Below, one piece after another: positions 46,198-55,560 of a DNA stretch of 64,000 nt (position 1 is the stretch's first letter; the number at the start of each line of letters is the position of its first letter). Under the pieces are notes generated by a model. The model saw only the letters and a list, made by a program, of their open reading frames with translations. It was not told the origin of the DNA and made no database searches. This DNA comes from Psychrobacter sp. FDAARGOS_221 (GTDB taxonomy: Bacteria; Pseudomonadota; Gammaproteobacteria; Pseudomonadales; Moraxellaceae): positions 620,001 to 684,000 of the forward strand of contig NZ_NWFK02000001.1 of assembly GCF_002313155.2 (NCBI RefSeq). Reading direction: 5' to 3'. A program made the translations under genes and the position numbers.

Positions 46198-49100
46198 TTA
46201 ATTTAACTTGCCCAATCTGACACGTAACCGCCCAGCGCTGTCATAGACTTCGATTTTTTCATGCGTGGTTTTCAGTCCAGTCTTAGCTGTGCTACTTTGG
46301 ATAGTCGTGTTGCCGTACTTATCAACAATAAAACGGTTGTTGATATTTAACTCACCGCCTTGTATTTTTGGTGCTGATAGTGTTTGATTGGCTTTGATGT
46401 GCTTACCCAAGATTGTGCCGTCTGCGATCAAATCGCCATTAAAGACCGCTTGGTTATTAAGCACAGTAAACATTGGCTTGACGACGCCATCACCCGCATC
46501 TCTGACAACGCCAAACTTATCAGCCATAACAATGACTTCGCTTTCTGCTGTTTGCTCATTTGCCATTGCCCCAACAGCAATGCCTGCGAGAGCTCGTTTA
46601 CCGCCAGCAATGGCTTGTGTTTTGATGGTGTGAGTAGATTGGGCTTTGTCTTTGGTTACTGACGTTTGCTGTAAAGACGTGATCTTGCCTTCAGCGTTAT
46701 CAATACGAGACAGCGCCTGACTATTAACAACAGTTTGAGCTTGGTCTTTAGATGCTTGAGTCTGCTTAAACTCATCAAGACTTGCTTTTGTACTGTTAAT
46801 TTCTTCAGCAATGTCTTCTGGCGCTGGCGTCCAGTCTGTTGCTTTGTTGCCTTTTTCTAGCTTAATAGCACCGACACTGGCGTTGCTAACAAAAGCGGTA
46901 CCAAAATTATGGTTATATACTTGCAGGTTTACAGCTGCACGAGACTCCAATGTGAATGTATGAGATAGCTTGACAGTATCCCCATCTACATAATCACTAG
47001 GCGCTCTAAAATAACCTATAGTATTTTTCCCATAAATTCTATACACCCTAAACTGACCCTCTGAGCCATTGTTAGCAAAACTAGCCAACAATGAGAACGT
47101 ATAAGTACCTGGCTCAAGCCAAAATGCTTTTAGCAAGTCCTCTGACGTTTTATTAGAAAATGTGAGTGTTTGAAACTCACCATCTATATTTGGTGTATAT
47201 TTATATCTTTCAGAAATCAGTAAGTTACGCCCACCAATCTCAATAGCGTCTGCATGAGCTTTAGCTGCTGACTCAGCTGCATCTGCCTTGGCTTTAGCGT
47301 CCGCCTTAGCAACAGCTAGTTTAGCATTGGCATCGTCAATAGCCCTTTGCTCTTCAGCACTTACGAGACCGTCAGCGTATGCTTTATCACTAACGCTCTT
47401 AGCATTAATTTGAGCGTTAGCGTATTCTTGAGCAGCAGACTTGGCCTCATCTGCCTTAGCTTTGGCATCTGCTTTGGCAGCATTGATTGCTTGCTGTTTA
47501 GCTGTATTCGCTGCACTTTGCCATTCACTCTGCAGCCCAGTACGTGCAAGGCTCACTACCTCAGACTTAGAGGCTTTGGTGCTTTGCAGATTGCTGATAC
47601 TACTTTCGGCACTATTGATACGAGACAGTGCTTGGCTATTAACCACAGTCTGAGCTTGGTCTTTAGTCGCTTGAGTCTGCTTAAACTCATCAAGACTTGC
47701 TTTTGTACTGTTAATTTCTTCAGCAATGTCTTCTGGCGCTGGCGTCCAGTCTGTTGCTTTGTTGCCTTTTTCTAGCTTAATAGCACCGACACTGGCGTTG
47801 CTAACAAAAGCGGTACCAAAATTATGGTTATATACTTGCAGGTTTACAGCTGCACGAGACTCCAATGTGAATGTATGAGATAGCTTGACAGTATCCCCAT
47901 CTACATAATCACTAGGCGCTCTAAAATAACCTATAGTATTTTTCCCATAAATTCTATACACCCTAAACTGACCCTCTGAGCCATTGTTAGCAAAACTAGC
48001 CAACAATGAGAACGTATAAGTACCTGGCTCAAGCCAAAATGCTTTTAGCAAGTCCTCTGACGTTTTATTAGAAAATGTGAGTGTTTGAAACTCACCATCT
48101 ATATTTGGTGTATATTTATATCTTTCAGAAATCAGTAAGTTACGCCCACCAATCTCAATAGCGTCTGCATGAGCTTTAGCTGCTGACTCAGCTGCATCTG
48201 CCTTGGCTTTAGCGTCCGCCTTAGCAACAGCTAGTTTAGCATTGGCATCGTCAATAGCCCTTTGCTCTTCAGCACTTACGAGACCGTCAGCGTATGCTTT
48301 ATCACTAACGCTCTTAGCATTAATTTGAGCGTTAGCGTATTCTTGAGCAGCAGACTTGGCCTCATCTGCCTTAGCTTTGGCATCTGCTTTGGCAGCATTG
48401 ATTGCTTGCTGTTTAGCTGTATTCGCTGCACTTTGCCATTCACTCTGCAGCCCAGTACGTGCAAGGCTCACTACCTCAGACTTAGAGGCTTTGGTGCTTT
48501 GCAGATTGCTGATACTACTTTCGGCACTATTGATACGAGACAGTGCTTGGCTATTAACCACAGTCTGAGCTTGGTCTTTAGTCGCTTGAGTCTGTTTAAA
48601 CTCATCAAGACTGGCTTTTGTGTTGTTGATTTCTTCAGCGACGTCTTCGGGTGCTGGTGTCCAGTCTGTAGCCTTGTTGCCTTTTTCTAGTTTTACTTTC
48701 TGAACAAACACATCTCCTAGACTGTCTATAATTAAGTTGGTATTGCCTTTACTGCTAATGACAAACGAATATGGTAAATACTCACTATCAGATTTTAGTG
48801 TTACATAACCAGTCCTTGAACCTCCTCCATATCTACATAATATAGAGCCATTGCCCCTGCACCAAACAGTAGCTATCAATGGAGTGCTAGCAATTACTCC
48901 TGTTTGGTAAATATCAGCACCTTTAGTTAACCGCATGGTGCCATCTTTTTCTAATGAAGAACCTGTCGATTGCTTGTACCAAAAATTTAAACCTTGATTA
49001 AACTCACTATTTCTTAATAAATTCCGACCACCTATCTCAATAGCGTCAATATCATCACGCCACTCGCTTTGTAGTCCGCTGCGTGCAAGGCTTGCTACTT

Positions 49101-51948
49101 CGGTCTTGCTGGCCTTTGTAGATTGCAGAGTGTTGATACTGCTTTCAGCAGAGCCAACTCTGCTTACCAACGTTTGACGAGCCTCAGCCTCAGCATTGTC
49201 ACCCGCAATACGTGCTGTCCGTTCTACTTCCAAACCAGATGTTAAATTGCCTTGTTTAGCCGTCAATGTTGTTAACTGCTTAGCTTGAGCATCATTGACA
49301 GTCTCAACCGCACTAATTTGCGTGCCAAGCTGTTGAGCTTTAGCAGTCAAAGCGTCTGTTTGCTTTTTGTCTTGTGCTGCCAGTGCTTTCTGCCGTGCTG
49401 TGACTTCAGCTTGTATTGCATCAGCTCGCTTGGTCGCTTCTGCTTGCAATGCTTGAGCACGTTTAGTGGCTTCAGCGGCTACTTTATTATCAGCGTTAAC
49501 ATTGGCACTGTTAATAGCTTGGGTTTTAGCCGTATTAATATCAGTCTGTAAGCTATTAATTAATGCTTGCGATAACTCAGTTCGGGTGATTTTGCCGTTA
49601 ATGCTTGCGACAATTTGCGATGTGTCACTACTGCACTGACCACTCACAGTTACCCAGTCGCCCATATTGCCCTGGTCATCGATTAAGCGTAACCAAAAGT
49701 AATGTGTTTCCGATAACTTAACGCCATTTTGAATAAATGTATCGGTGGGGTAAGACAAAGTAGCAACTTTGGTTGCAGTCGCTCTGTTATTGCTTAAGCT
49801 ACGATATATCTCAATCTTGGCTTTATTAATAACCCTCGTTGGGTTGGTCCAATCCAGCTTAATCGCAAACAGCTCAGATGTTGCTTTTAGCCCTTTGATG
49901 TCATAGTCGATAGACCATGTCTTGATAACTGGCTCAGTCAGTTGCCCGTTTGCTGATTTACCACGGATTTCGGCTTTATACTCACCATTCGGTAAGCCTT
50001 TAAGTTTAATCTCGGCACTGTCTTGGCTGTAGCTGCGGTATAGCTCTCCGTCTTTATAGATTTTGATCAGATACTCAGTGGTGTTAGTGCCTTCCCACGC
50101 AATTAGTAATTCATCGCCATCTTTAGAGACACGGCCATAGCTAACTTGAGGCGTGTGTTTGGTCGCTGTATCATCTTGTTCAAAAGTTACACCTTTATCA
50201 ACGATGGCTTCTTTGTTTTCATCGTGTTGTACGGCACTGATTGTGTAAGTGTCGCCATCTTCTTTAATGCTTAAAGCCCTAAATAAACGGGGTTTAACGT
50301 CTGTTTTAGCAGCACTAAATACACCTAATTGCTCGATGCCATTTGGGGTATCTGTAAGCGTGATTTTGGTATCATTTACTGATTGCACAGACACAGTTTT
50401 GCTATGGCCGTTAGCATAGTAGCGGATACTGCTGATATCAGTCATTGCACGGTCAACAGTGATTGTATTGCCAGTGACTGACAGCACACGCCCAGCGATC
50501 ATATCGCCAGCGTAGTCATTGTCAGCGATTTCAATGATGTCAAACGGCAAATGGCGGATACCTTCACGACCGATCTTAAAATTAACCATTTGTTGCTCAC
50601 GAATTGAGGTTTCAATGAGCCATTTACCGACACGGGCTGCTTGCCCACGGCTAGTACAACCAAAGGCGGTGACTTGTTTAACATTGAGTCCATAACGCTT
50701 GATTGCATCATCGTTTGCGACGTATTCGGTCTTTGTTGCGTAGTTGTCGGCTTTGTCGTTGTATTTGACATGCACAGCAGTAAATATGGTCTTTTGAGCT
50801 GCACCAGAGTATGCAAATGCACCGTCCACCACGTTAGCATTAGTGTAAGTGGCAACTGGGTCTTTTTTGGCGTCTTGCAGTGCCGTCACCATTTGACCAT
50901 CCCACACAGCAATGCCACGGAACACGCTTGCTAAGTCATCAAGCAGTGCTTTGGCGTCTCGCGGCTCGCTTAGATACGCATTACAGGTAAAGCGGGGTTC
51001 TTCACCGCCAAAGCCGTCTGGTACAATCTGATCACAGTATTTAGCGATTTGATACAGTGACCATTTATCACAGCCAAAGTCGCCAAGACGGTCGCCCAAG
51101 CCGTAGCGTTTATCAGTCACTAAGTCATAAAACACCCACGCTGGATTATCACTCCAAGCGGTCTTAAATTCACCCGTCCAAATACCATCATACGTGCGTT
51201 TGATTGGGTCGTAATTGTCAGGTACTTTAATCTGTGTCCATTTGTTTAAATAAGTACGTTTTGGGATTTTGCCGCCAAATTGTGCAGAATCAATCTCAAG
51301 ACCGACTACTACAGAATTTGGATAGCTAAATTTAGCATCGATTGACTCAACATAGCTTACCCAATGCGTAGCGTTGCTTGTACTGTCGCTAGTGCTGTCT
51401 GGTGTGTTGCGATGTACGCTGATATTAAATGGTGTATCGGGCAAATCAGTTAAAACAACATCTTGATGATATGCAGACGTAGTTTTACCTGTTATGGTAA
51501 CTGGATAGCTTTTATTACCGCATCTGACGGTTAGTGATACAGAGCTACCGACACGGTCGCCATTGTTCTTCATCTCAACTAACGACCCCAGCGCCAATGT
51601 TACCCTGACGCTATCAACAAGCGGATCTGTGATGGTACGGGTAATTGGCTTATCTGCTTTTACTTCAGCACCGACGGATACGATTTTATCCGTGCTATCA
51701 AAGCCTGCTAGATAATCCTGATTATGGGTACCAGGTAGTGCAGACACACGGATACCCGTGAAGTTATAACTACCATCTTGGTTTTGGATTGGCGTATTGT
51801 CCAGATAGATGTTTTTAAAAGTCACATCTTGACCTGCCACGCCTTCACATAACAAATCTATGATTTTCAGCTTCTGTGCTGATTCTAGTGTGTTTGGTTG
51901 CTCGATGGGCGTATGTCCGCCGCCGCCACCTTTTCCGCCGCCACCCAT
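46198..51948 (-). CDS. Host-specificity / tail tip protein J
   Basis: A 1916-residue homologue of lambda gpJ, the tail-tip protein that binds the receptor. It has the Gly-rich start MGGGGKGGGGGHTP and the block LESAQKLKIIDLLCEGVAGQ. These are followed by the gpJ core domains (TKRTYLN-like text at PKRTYLNKWTQI; NPAWVFYDLVTDKRYGLGDR) and fibronectin type III-like segments (about 620-790). From about residue 800 it is Ala/Lys/Glu coiled coil with jelly-roll-like modules. Each module is bracketed by IEIGGRNLL and KLEKGNKATDWTPAPED. Residues about 1119-1732 contain a 305-residue unit repeated twice. The C-terminus repeats a tail-tip motif (IEVYDSAGRLRVRLGKLN). Confidence 0.93.
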   Translation of the reverse strand: MGGGGKGGGGGHTPIEQPNTLESAQKLKIIDLLCEGVAGQDVTFKNIYLDNTPIQNQDGSYNFTGIRVSALPGTHNQDYLAGFDSTDKIVSVGAEVKADKPITRTITDPLVDSVRVTLALGSLVEMKNNGDRVGSSVSLTVRCGNKSYPVTITGKTTSAYHQDVVLTDLPDTPFNISVHRNTPDSTSDSTSNATHWVSYVESIDAKFSYPNSVVVGLEIDSAQFGGKIPKRTYLNKWTQIKVPDNYDPIKRTYDGIWTGEFKTAWSDNPAWVFYDLVTDKRYGLGDRLGDFGCDKWSLYQIAKYCDQIVPDGFGGEEPRFTCNAYLSEPRDAKALLDDLASVFRGIAVWDGQMVTALQDAKKDPVATYTNANVVDGAFAYSGAAQKTIFTAVHVKYNDKADNYATKTEYVANDDAIKRYGLNVKQVTAFGCTSRGQAARVGKWLIETSIREQQMVNFKIGREGIRHLPFDIIEIADNDYAGDMIAGRVLSVTGNTITVDRAMTDISSIRYYANGHSKTVSVQSVNDTKITLTDTPNGIEQLGVFSAAKTDVKPRLFRALSIKEDGDTYTISAVQHDENKEAIVDKGVTFEQDDTATKHTPQVSYGRVSKDGDELLIAWEGTNTTEYLIKIYKDGELYRSYSQDSAEIKLKGLPNGEYKAEIRGKSANGQLTEPVIKTWSIDYDIKGLKATSELFAIKLDWTNPTRVINKAKIEIYRSLSNNRATATKVATLSYPTDTFIQNGVKLSETHYFWLRLIDDQGNMGDWVTVSGQCSSDTSQIVASINGKITRTELSQALINSLQTDINTAKTQAINSANVNADNKVAAEATKRAQALQAEATKRADAIQAEVTARQKALAAQDKKQTDALTAKAQQLGTQISAVETVNDAQAKQLTTLTAKQGNLTSGLEVERTARIAGDNAEAEARQTLVSRVGSAESSINTLQSTKASKTEVASLARSGLQSEWRDDIDAIEIGGRNLLRNSEFNQGLNFWYKQSTGSSLEKDGTMRLTKGADIYQTGVIASTPLIATVWCRGNGSILCRYGGGSRTGYVTLKSDSEYLPYSFVISSKGNTNLIIDSLGDVFVQKVKLEKGNKATDWTPAPEDVAEEINNTKASLDEFKQTQATKDQAQTVVNSQALSRINSAESSISNLQSTKASKSEVVSLARTGLQSEWQSAANTAKQQAINAAKADAKAKADEAKSAAQEYANAQINAKSVSDKAYADGLVSAEEQRAIDDANAKLAVAKADAKAKADAAESAAKAHADAIEIGGRNLLISERYKYTPNIDGEFQTLTFSNKTSEDLLKAFWLEPGTYTFSLLASFANNGSEGQFRVYRIYGKNTIGYFRAPSDYVDGDTVKLSHTFTLESRAAVNLQVYNHNFGTAFVSNASVGAIKLEKGNKATDWTPAPEDIAEEINSTKASLDEFKQTQATKDQAQTVVNSQALSRINSAESSISNLQSTKASKSEVVSLARTGLQSEWQSAANTAKQQAINAAKADAKAKADEAKSAAQEYANAQINAKSVSDKAYADGLVSAEEQRAIDDANAKLAVAKADAKAKADAAESAAKAHADAIEIGGRNLLISERYKYTPNIDGEFQTLTFSNKTSEDLLKAFWLEPGTYTFSLLASFANNGSEGQFRVYRIYGKNTIGYFRAPSDYVDGDTVKLSHTFTLESRAAVNLQVYNHNFGTAFVSNASVGAIKLEKGNKATDWTPAPEDIAEEINSTKASLDEFKQTQASKDQAQTVVNSQALSRIDNAEGKITSLQQTSVTKDKAQSTHTIKTQAIAGGKRALAGIAVGAMANEQTAESEVIVMADKFGVVRDAGDGVVKPMFTVLNNQAVFNGDLIADGTILGKHIKANQTLSAPKIQGGELNINNRFIVDKYGNTTIQSSTAKTGLKTTHEKIEVYDSAGRLRVRLGKLN
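46754..48594. repeat. Perfect 915-bp tandem duplication inside J
   Basis: 46754-47679 and 47669-48594 appear identical over about 926 bp, at an offset of 915 bp (305 codons, in frame). The copies diverge just outside these limits (46752-46753 against 47667-47668; 47680 against 48595). Each unit carries one jelly-roll-like module (KYTPNIDGEFQTLTFS...) and one Ala/Lys coiled-coil spacer. Confidence 0.92.
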
Positions 51949-52658
51949 TAATCTACCCTCACTATATAGTTAACTGCTCTCACAGAGTCATCATCTGCAT
52001 CTAAGTTATAGTTATCAAACGCTGTTGGCACATGATAATCACGAGTTTGCACTAGCTGTGCCGCATCTTTTGCAACAACATCACCGCTCACTTTATAGCT
52101 CTCAATCGATTGTGAGATGACTTTACTGCCAATCATTATTTCGCCATATGCGACTGGCACACATGAGCCTTGAGCAGTATTATTACCTAGGCTACTAAAC
52201 GATGATGAGCGTGATTTATTGGTATTACTCGTATCGCCAAAGCTGGGCTGCTTTGTCAGCATCTGGGCGACACCGCCCAATACCATGCCAATACCAGCAG
52301 TTAATAGCCCTGTCGATAAGGCACCCCATGCTGCAATCGATGCACCACCTGTGAAAAAGGCCGCACCAATCATTGCCGTGCCTAAGATAATCTGACCAAA
52401 CTTACCGGCCCCCGCAATTTCTGGTACAACATGGATCACATCGTTATCCGTTAAATCACGGCTAAAGTCAGTGCCTATCGTATTATCTGTCACATCTTTG
52501 CGAGCAACACGCACAAAATAACCGCCCTCGCTAATACGCCTTTGCAGCCCGTCTATTTGAGTAAATAAAGCACGCATGGCTTCACCCGCTGTTTTAACCT
52601 TTAAGTCAAAGCGGGTGCCAAAATCAGTCAAGTCGCCATATAGTCTTACGATTGCCAT
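51948..52658 (-). CDS. Tail assembly protein I
   Basis: A 236-residue lambda gpI-like protein needed to build the tail tip. The ubiquitin-like N-terminal half begins MAIVRLYGDLTDFGTRFDLK. A Gly/Ala-rich hydrophobic stretch follows (about 105-145, LGTAMIGAAFFTGGASIAAW), typical of gpI. A variable C-terminal part follows. It overlaps both J and K by one base, so the three are coupled. Confidence 0.88.
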   Translation of the reverse strand: MAIVRLYGDLTDFGTRFDLKVKTAGEAMRALFTQIDGLQRRISEGGYFVRVARKDVTDNTIGTDFSRDLTDNDVIHVVPEIAGAGKFGQIILGTAMIGAAFFTGGASIAAWGALSTGLLTAGIGMVLGGVAQMLTKQPSFGDTSNTNKSRSSSFSSLGNNTAQGSCVPVAYGEIMIGSKVISQSIESYKVSGDVVAKDAAQLVQTRDYHVPTAFDNYNLDADDDSVRAVNYIVRVD

Positions 52659-53368
52659 TATCTTGTTGCCTCTAAATCATTGAGTATTGCCGTCATCATG
52701 TCTGGTTGCCAGTCTTTATGACGCCATACGCTGTGCATCTGCTTGTGCCAGACGTCACAAAACCCCTCACGCCGTGATAGTCCGCCGTATGGGTGGTGTA
52801 GTACTTGCTCATTACCCAGATAGATGCTTGCGTGGTTTGCGTTGCCACGGATTGACGTTAAGATGACATCACCAGCTTGCATCTCAGCCAATTCAACTTG
52901 GTAAAATCCAGTACGTGGAAAGTTAACAATAAAAGCGTTATCCGCTATTTCTTGGGCTTCGCCTTTGCGTTTATAAGCCATTAGCTCAATACCGCACAGA
53001 ATATAAGCATCTTCAACAAGCGAGTAACAATCATGTTTGCCATATTCAAAGATGCGACCACGTAACAGAGGGGAGTAACGATATTTGATTAACTCCCAGT
53101 TATCAGAGCCATTAACAGCAATCCACCAATCACAGCGCATCTTATGCTGGGCTTTACGGTCTGCATCGCTCAAATAACGCTGACCTTGCGGGTGCGAATG
53201 CACGACTACATCAGCAGGCTGCCACTCATCGTGACTAATCCTAAAGGTCTCTATGGGTTTGTCTGCGACGTTGTCACATGGGATATAAACAGCGTCAACA
53301 ATAAGACCACAGCACTCATTGGGCAGGGCTTGCTTTGCATGGTCAATTATTTGCTGCTCTAACGTCAT
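52658..53368 (-). CDS. Tail assembly protein K (JAB/MPN protease plus NlpC/P60 domain)
   Basis: A 236-residue lambda gpK-like enzyme with two domains. The N-terminal JAMM metalloprotease-like domain has Glu in ALPNECCGLIV, and HSHPQGQRYLSDAD giving HxH and the Asp. The C-terminal NlpC/P60 peptidase has Cys in KHDCYSLVEDAY and His in NANHASIYLGNEQVLHH. Both active sites look intact. It overlaps L by 4 bp. Role: tail-tip maturation, possibly cell-wall cleavage at entry. Confidence 0.92.
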   Translation of the reverse strand: MTLEQQIIDHAKQALPNECCGLIVDAVYIPCDNVADKPIETFRISHDEWQPADVVVHSHPQGQRYLSDADRKAQHKMRCDWWIAVNGSDNWELIKYRYSPLLRGRIFEYGKHDCYSLVEDAYILCGIELMAYKRKGEAQEIADNAFIVNFPRTGFYQVELAEMQAGDVILTSIRGNANHASIYLGNEQVLHHPYGGLSRREGFCDVWHKQMHSVWRHKDWQPDMMTAILNDLEATR

Positions 53369-54066
53369 AACTTATCGACTCCAACAAAGCCACCAAACGG
53401 CAGTACCGCTTTACGGCCAAACCTTGCACGGCAACCTTGTAGACACTTACTGCATTTGTCTTTATCAGGGTCATTGGTAGGCTGATCAAACTCATCAGCG
53501 ACAGGATGACCCGTATAACCACAGCCATCGCCACGATACGTCCAGCCACACGTATTGGCGACAATGATACGGCGTGGCAACATAGCGCCGTCAGTTTCGC
53601 TAGGTACTGCCAACTCAAAGGTGGCTGATTGATTATTTAACGCTGAATAACGCTCAATGACATAGCGAGACACTAATTGTTGATTAGGATCAGCGTTTGG
53701 GTTGCCGTTGGCAAAATTAGCTGCGTCTAAATGCTGGGCATAGACTTGACGTCTTGTAACCACTGCACCAACACCACCTTGGTAATCTTCAACGACAGCA
53801 GTTACCAAGCCATATAGATTAGACAGCGTGACATTAGGGCGATTGCTTGCACCCGTATTTTTAAGCTCAAATCCGTCAGCAGTGATGGGATATGGCAGAT
53901 AAGTGACGCCTTGCCAGACGATCGGCTGACCAAGCTCATTGGTCTGATTGCAAAAGTGATAGACGTCGCCACCAAACTTGGTAAAGTCGATATCAAACAG
54001 CTCAAGCAGTACGTCTTGCTCAAGCTGAGTGATTGCTTTATTTTGCTCTGGTGTTAACTCTCTCAT
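53365..54066 (-). CDS. Minor tail protein L (iron-sulfur type)
   Basis: A 233-residue lambda gpL-like protein of the tail tip. The C-terminal domain has a cysteine cluster: CGWTYRGDGCGYTG and KDKCSKCLQGCRARFG. This corresponds to the cysteines that hold a [4Fe-4S] cluster in lambda gpL. The end FGRKAVLPFGGFVGVDKL is typical of gpL. It overlaps K and the preceding 116-residue gene by 4 bp each (ATGA). Confidence 0.88.
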   Translation of the reverse strand: MRELTPEQNKAITQLEQDVLLELFDIDFTKFGGDVYHFCNQTNELGQPIVWQGVTYLPYPITADGFELKNTGASNRPNVTLSNLYGLVTAVVEDYQGGVGAVVTRRQVYAQHLDAANFANGNPNADPNQQLVSRYVIERYSALNNQSATFELAVPSETDGAMLPRRIIVANTCGWTYRGDGCGYTGHPVADEFDQPTNDPDKDKCSKCLQGCRARFGRKAVLPFGGFVGVDKL

Positions 54067-54413
54067 GCTTCTGTGTCTACTTGCTCAGCATCAGACTCAA
54101 AGCCAAGTTCAATGCTTAAAACATCATCTACAAAGGTCAGCACAAATGCATTGACGTTTTTATTTTGATAAGAAAAAGTCTTAATTTGTTGATCAGCCCA
54201 TGCAGTAATTTCAGCTTGTAGTTTCGAGAAACGACCAGGACGCACATTATTTTCACTGGTCGTAACTAAAAAATCTTTGTATTCGTTATCAAAATCAATA
54301 CTGACTTGAGCTGTATCTTCTTTATCCCAAGCTTCTTTCGCATAATGAAAGCTCATCAAGACTGATAGTTCGTCAAGAGTGACCGTTTTAGTTGTGTTTG
54401 TAGATTCGCTCAT
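54063..54413 (-). CDS. Hypothetical tail-module protein, 116 aa
   Basis: Not recognised. It lies between M and L in the tail module, with a GGAG ribosome binding site ahead of ATG 54413, and overlaps L by 4 bp. It is acidic (MSESTNTTKTVTLDELSVLM... ending ESDAEQVDTEA) and soluble, with an aromatic middle (SFHYAKEAWDKED). Coupling to L suggests a tail assembly role, not proven. Confidence 0.65.
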   Translation of the reverse strand: MSESTNTTKTVTLDELSVLMSFHYAKEAWDKEDTAQVSIDFDNEYKDFLVTTSENNVRPGRFSKLQAEITAWADQQIKTFSYQNKNVNAFVLTFVDDVLSIELGFESDAEQVDTEA

Positions 54414-54452
54414 AGTTTGCTCCGTTTGGATTGGTTGGGGGTGTGATTGTTA

Positions 54453-54782
54453 TTACGCTAGTACTTGTTGCATCGTCCAATTCAGCGTCCATTTACTGCC
54501 ACCCTGTGGGCTGCGTGATATATCTTTGGCTATGTATTTACGCAAAGGCTCATCACTTGTGACACGCCATAAAAACGGCGTTACTGTGTGTGCATCAAGG
54601 AAGGCTTTGATCTCATCAATAGTGGCTTTATTGCCAACTTTGCTTGCTTGCCAATGCTCTAAACGTGGTGCAAGACCTTTGGGCTGACGTTGGGCATAGC
54701 CGTCACCGAATTGCACAATCACGACATCGTTGTCAGTGCTACCTACGGGTTGTATGCCAATGTCATAAGTAAATGTTTTCAT
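54453..54782 (-). CDS. Minor tail protein M
   Basis: A 109-residue lambda gpM-like protein. The block VVIVQFGDGYAQRQPKGLAP is the family signature, followed by FLDAHTVTPFLWRVTSDEP. Role: tail tip assembly beside L. It lies between the moron terminator and the 116-residue gene. Confidence 0.88.
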   Translation of the reverse strand: MKTFTYDIGIQPVGSTDNDVVIVQFGDGYAQRQPKGLAPRLEHWQASKVGNKATIDEIKAFLDAHTVTPFLWRVTSDEPLRKYIAKDISRSPQGGSKWTLNWTMQQVLA

Positions 54783-54849
54783 GTTACTTAGATTAGCAGG
54801 GTGGTCGCTTACAGGTCATTAAAGTGATTTACTGATTTTTAGGCATTAA

Positions 54850-54882
54850 AAACCCCCTTTAACGGTTGGTTAAAGGGGGTTT
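54850..54882 (-). terminator. Terminator of the moron gene
   Basis: A perfect 14-bp stem, AAACCCCCTTTAAC with its complement, a 5-base loop, and a minus-strand T run (TTTTTAATG). It lies 23 bp after the stop at 54905 and before tail gene M. Confidence 0.88.
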
Positions 54883-54904
54883 AAGAGATAGTTATCACTG
54901 TTTA

Positions 54905-55492
54905 TTAGTTACAGTTTGCCTCACCGATGGTTTCCCATTTATCTGAGCTAACAAGCTTATCAATATCAATAATTCTTACAATAACAACTTGTTTAACGTT
55001 GAAGTCTGATTTAAGCACTTCGCAAGCATACTCTGCATATCCGTCACGATTACCACTGTCATTATGCATACCCAACTTTAATGTGTCATAAGGGAATAAT
55101 GCATCAAGAACATTTGGCTCATCGTTACCCTTAAAATACTCAATGATTTCGGCTTTTTTTGCATCAGACAGTTTGCCGTCATCCGCTTTTTTTTCTTTCA
55201 GCTTTACAGTCTCAGCCTCTTTAGCTTCTTTTTCTACTTTGGCAGGTGGTGTTACTGTTTTGGTGTCTTCAACGGGTGCAACCTCTGTTGGTGTCATGTC
55301 AGGTTCTGGCTCTACTGATACTTGCTCAGGTGCCTCTTCAGGCGTTTCTGTTTCTGTAGCCGTCATTTCTACTGGTGTCGCCTCTACCGTTTTATCTTCT
55401 GGGCTTTCAGTAGTATCTTCACCTGCAAAAAAGCCAATTATTAGGATAAATAGTAAAAATAAACCAAAACCAATTAGGATTTTCTTAATCAT
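54905..55492 (-). CDS. Membrane-anchored moron protein, 195 aa
   Basis: Not a recognised tail protein. It has an N-terminal membrane helix (MIKKILIGFGLFLLFILIIG). A Pro/Glu/Thr/Val-rich spacer follows (about 28-105), then a compact C-terminal domain (about 110-195) with two cysteines (YACEVL, GEANCN). The topology suggests the domain faces the periplasm. Its own promoter lies upstream and a terminator follows, so it can be expressed during lysogeny. That pattern fits superinfection exclusion or lysogenic conversion, but the function is inference only. Confidence 0.78.
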   Translation of the reverse strand: MIKKILIGFGLFLLFILIIGFFAGEDTTESPEDKTVEATPVEMTATETETPEEAPEQVSVEPEPDMTPTEVAPVEDTKTVTPPAKVEKEAKEAETVKLKEKKADDGKLSDAKKAEIIEYFKGNDEPNVLDALFPYDTLKLGMHNDSGNRDGYAEYACEVLKSDFNVKQVVIVRIIDIDKLVSSDKWETIGEANCN

Positions 55493-55525
55493 AACTCAAC
55501 CTTATCTGTGCTCGTTTAAACTTTA

Positions 55526-55555
55526 ATCATACCCTGTTATTACTAATCACTGCAA
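55526..55555 (-). promoter_or_regulatory. Sigma-70-like promoter of the moron gene
   Basis: On the minus strand TTGCAG (55550-55555) and TATGAT (55526-55531) are separated by 18 bp. They are upstream of the ATG at 55492 and downstream of the tape measure stop (55561). The fit is good for a housekeeping promoter. Confidence 0.65.
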
Positions 55556-55560
55556 AACAT

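Noticed and set aside
47347..48690. Two identical long plus-strand frames opposite J
   Set aside because: They are shadows of the J coding strand; their identity comes from the 915-bp duplication.
53365..54066. Cys-rich C-terminus of the L protein as a zinc finger
   Set aside because: Position and neighbours match lambda gpL, whose C-terminal cysteines hold a [4Fe-4S] cluster.
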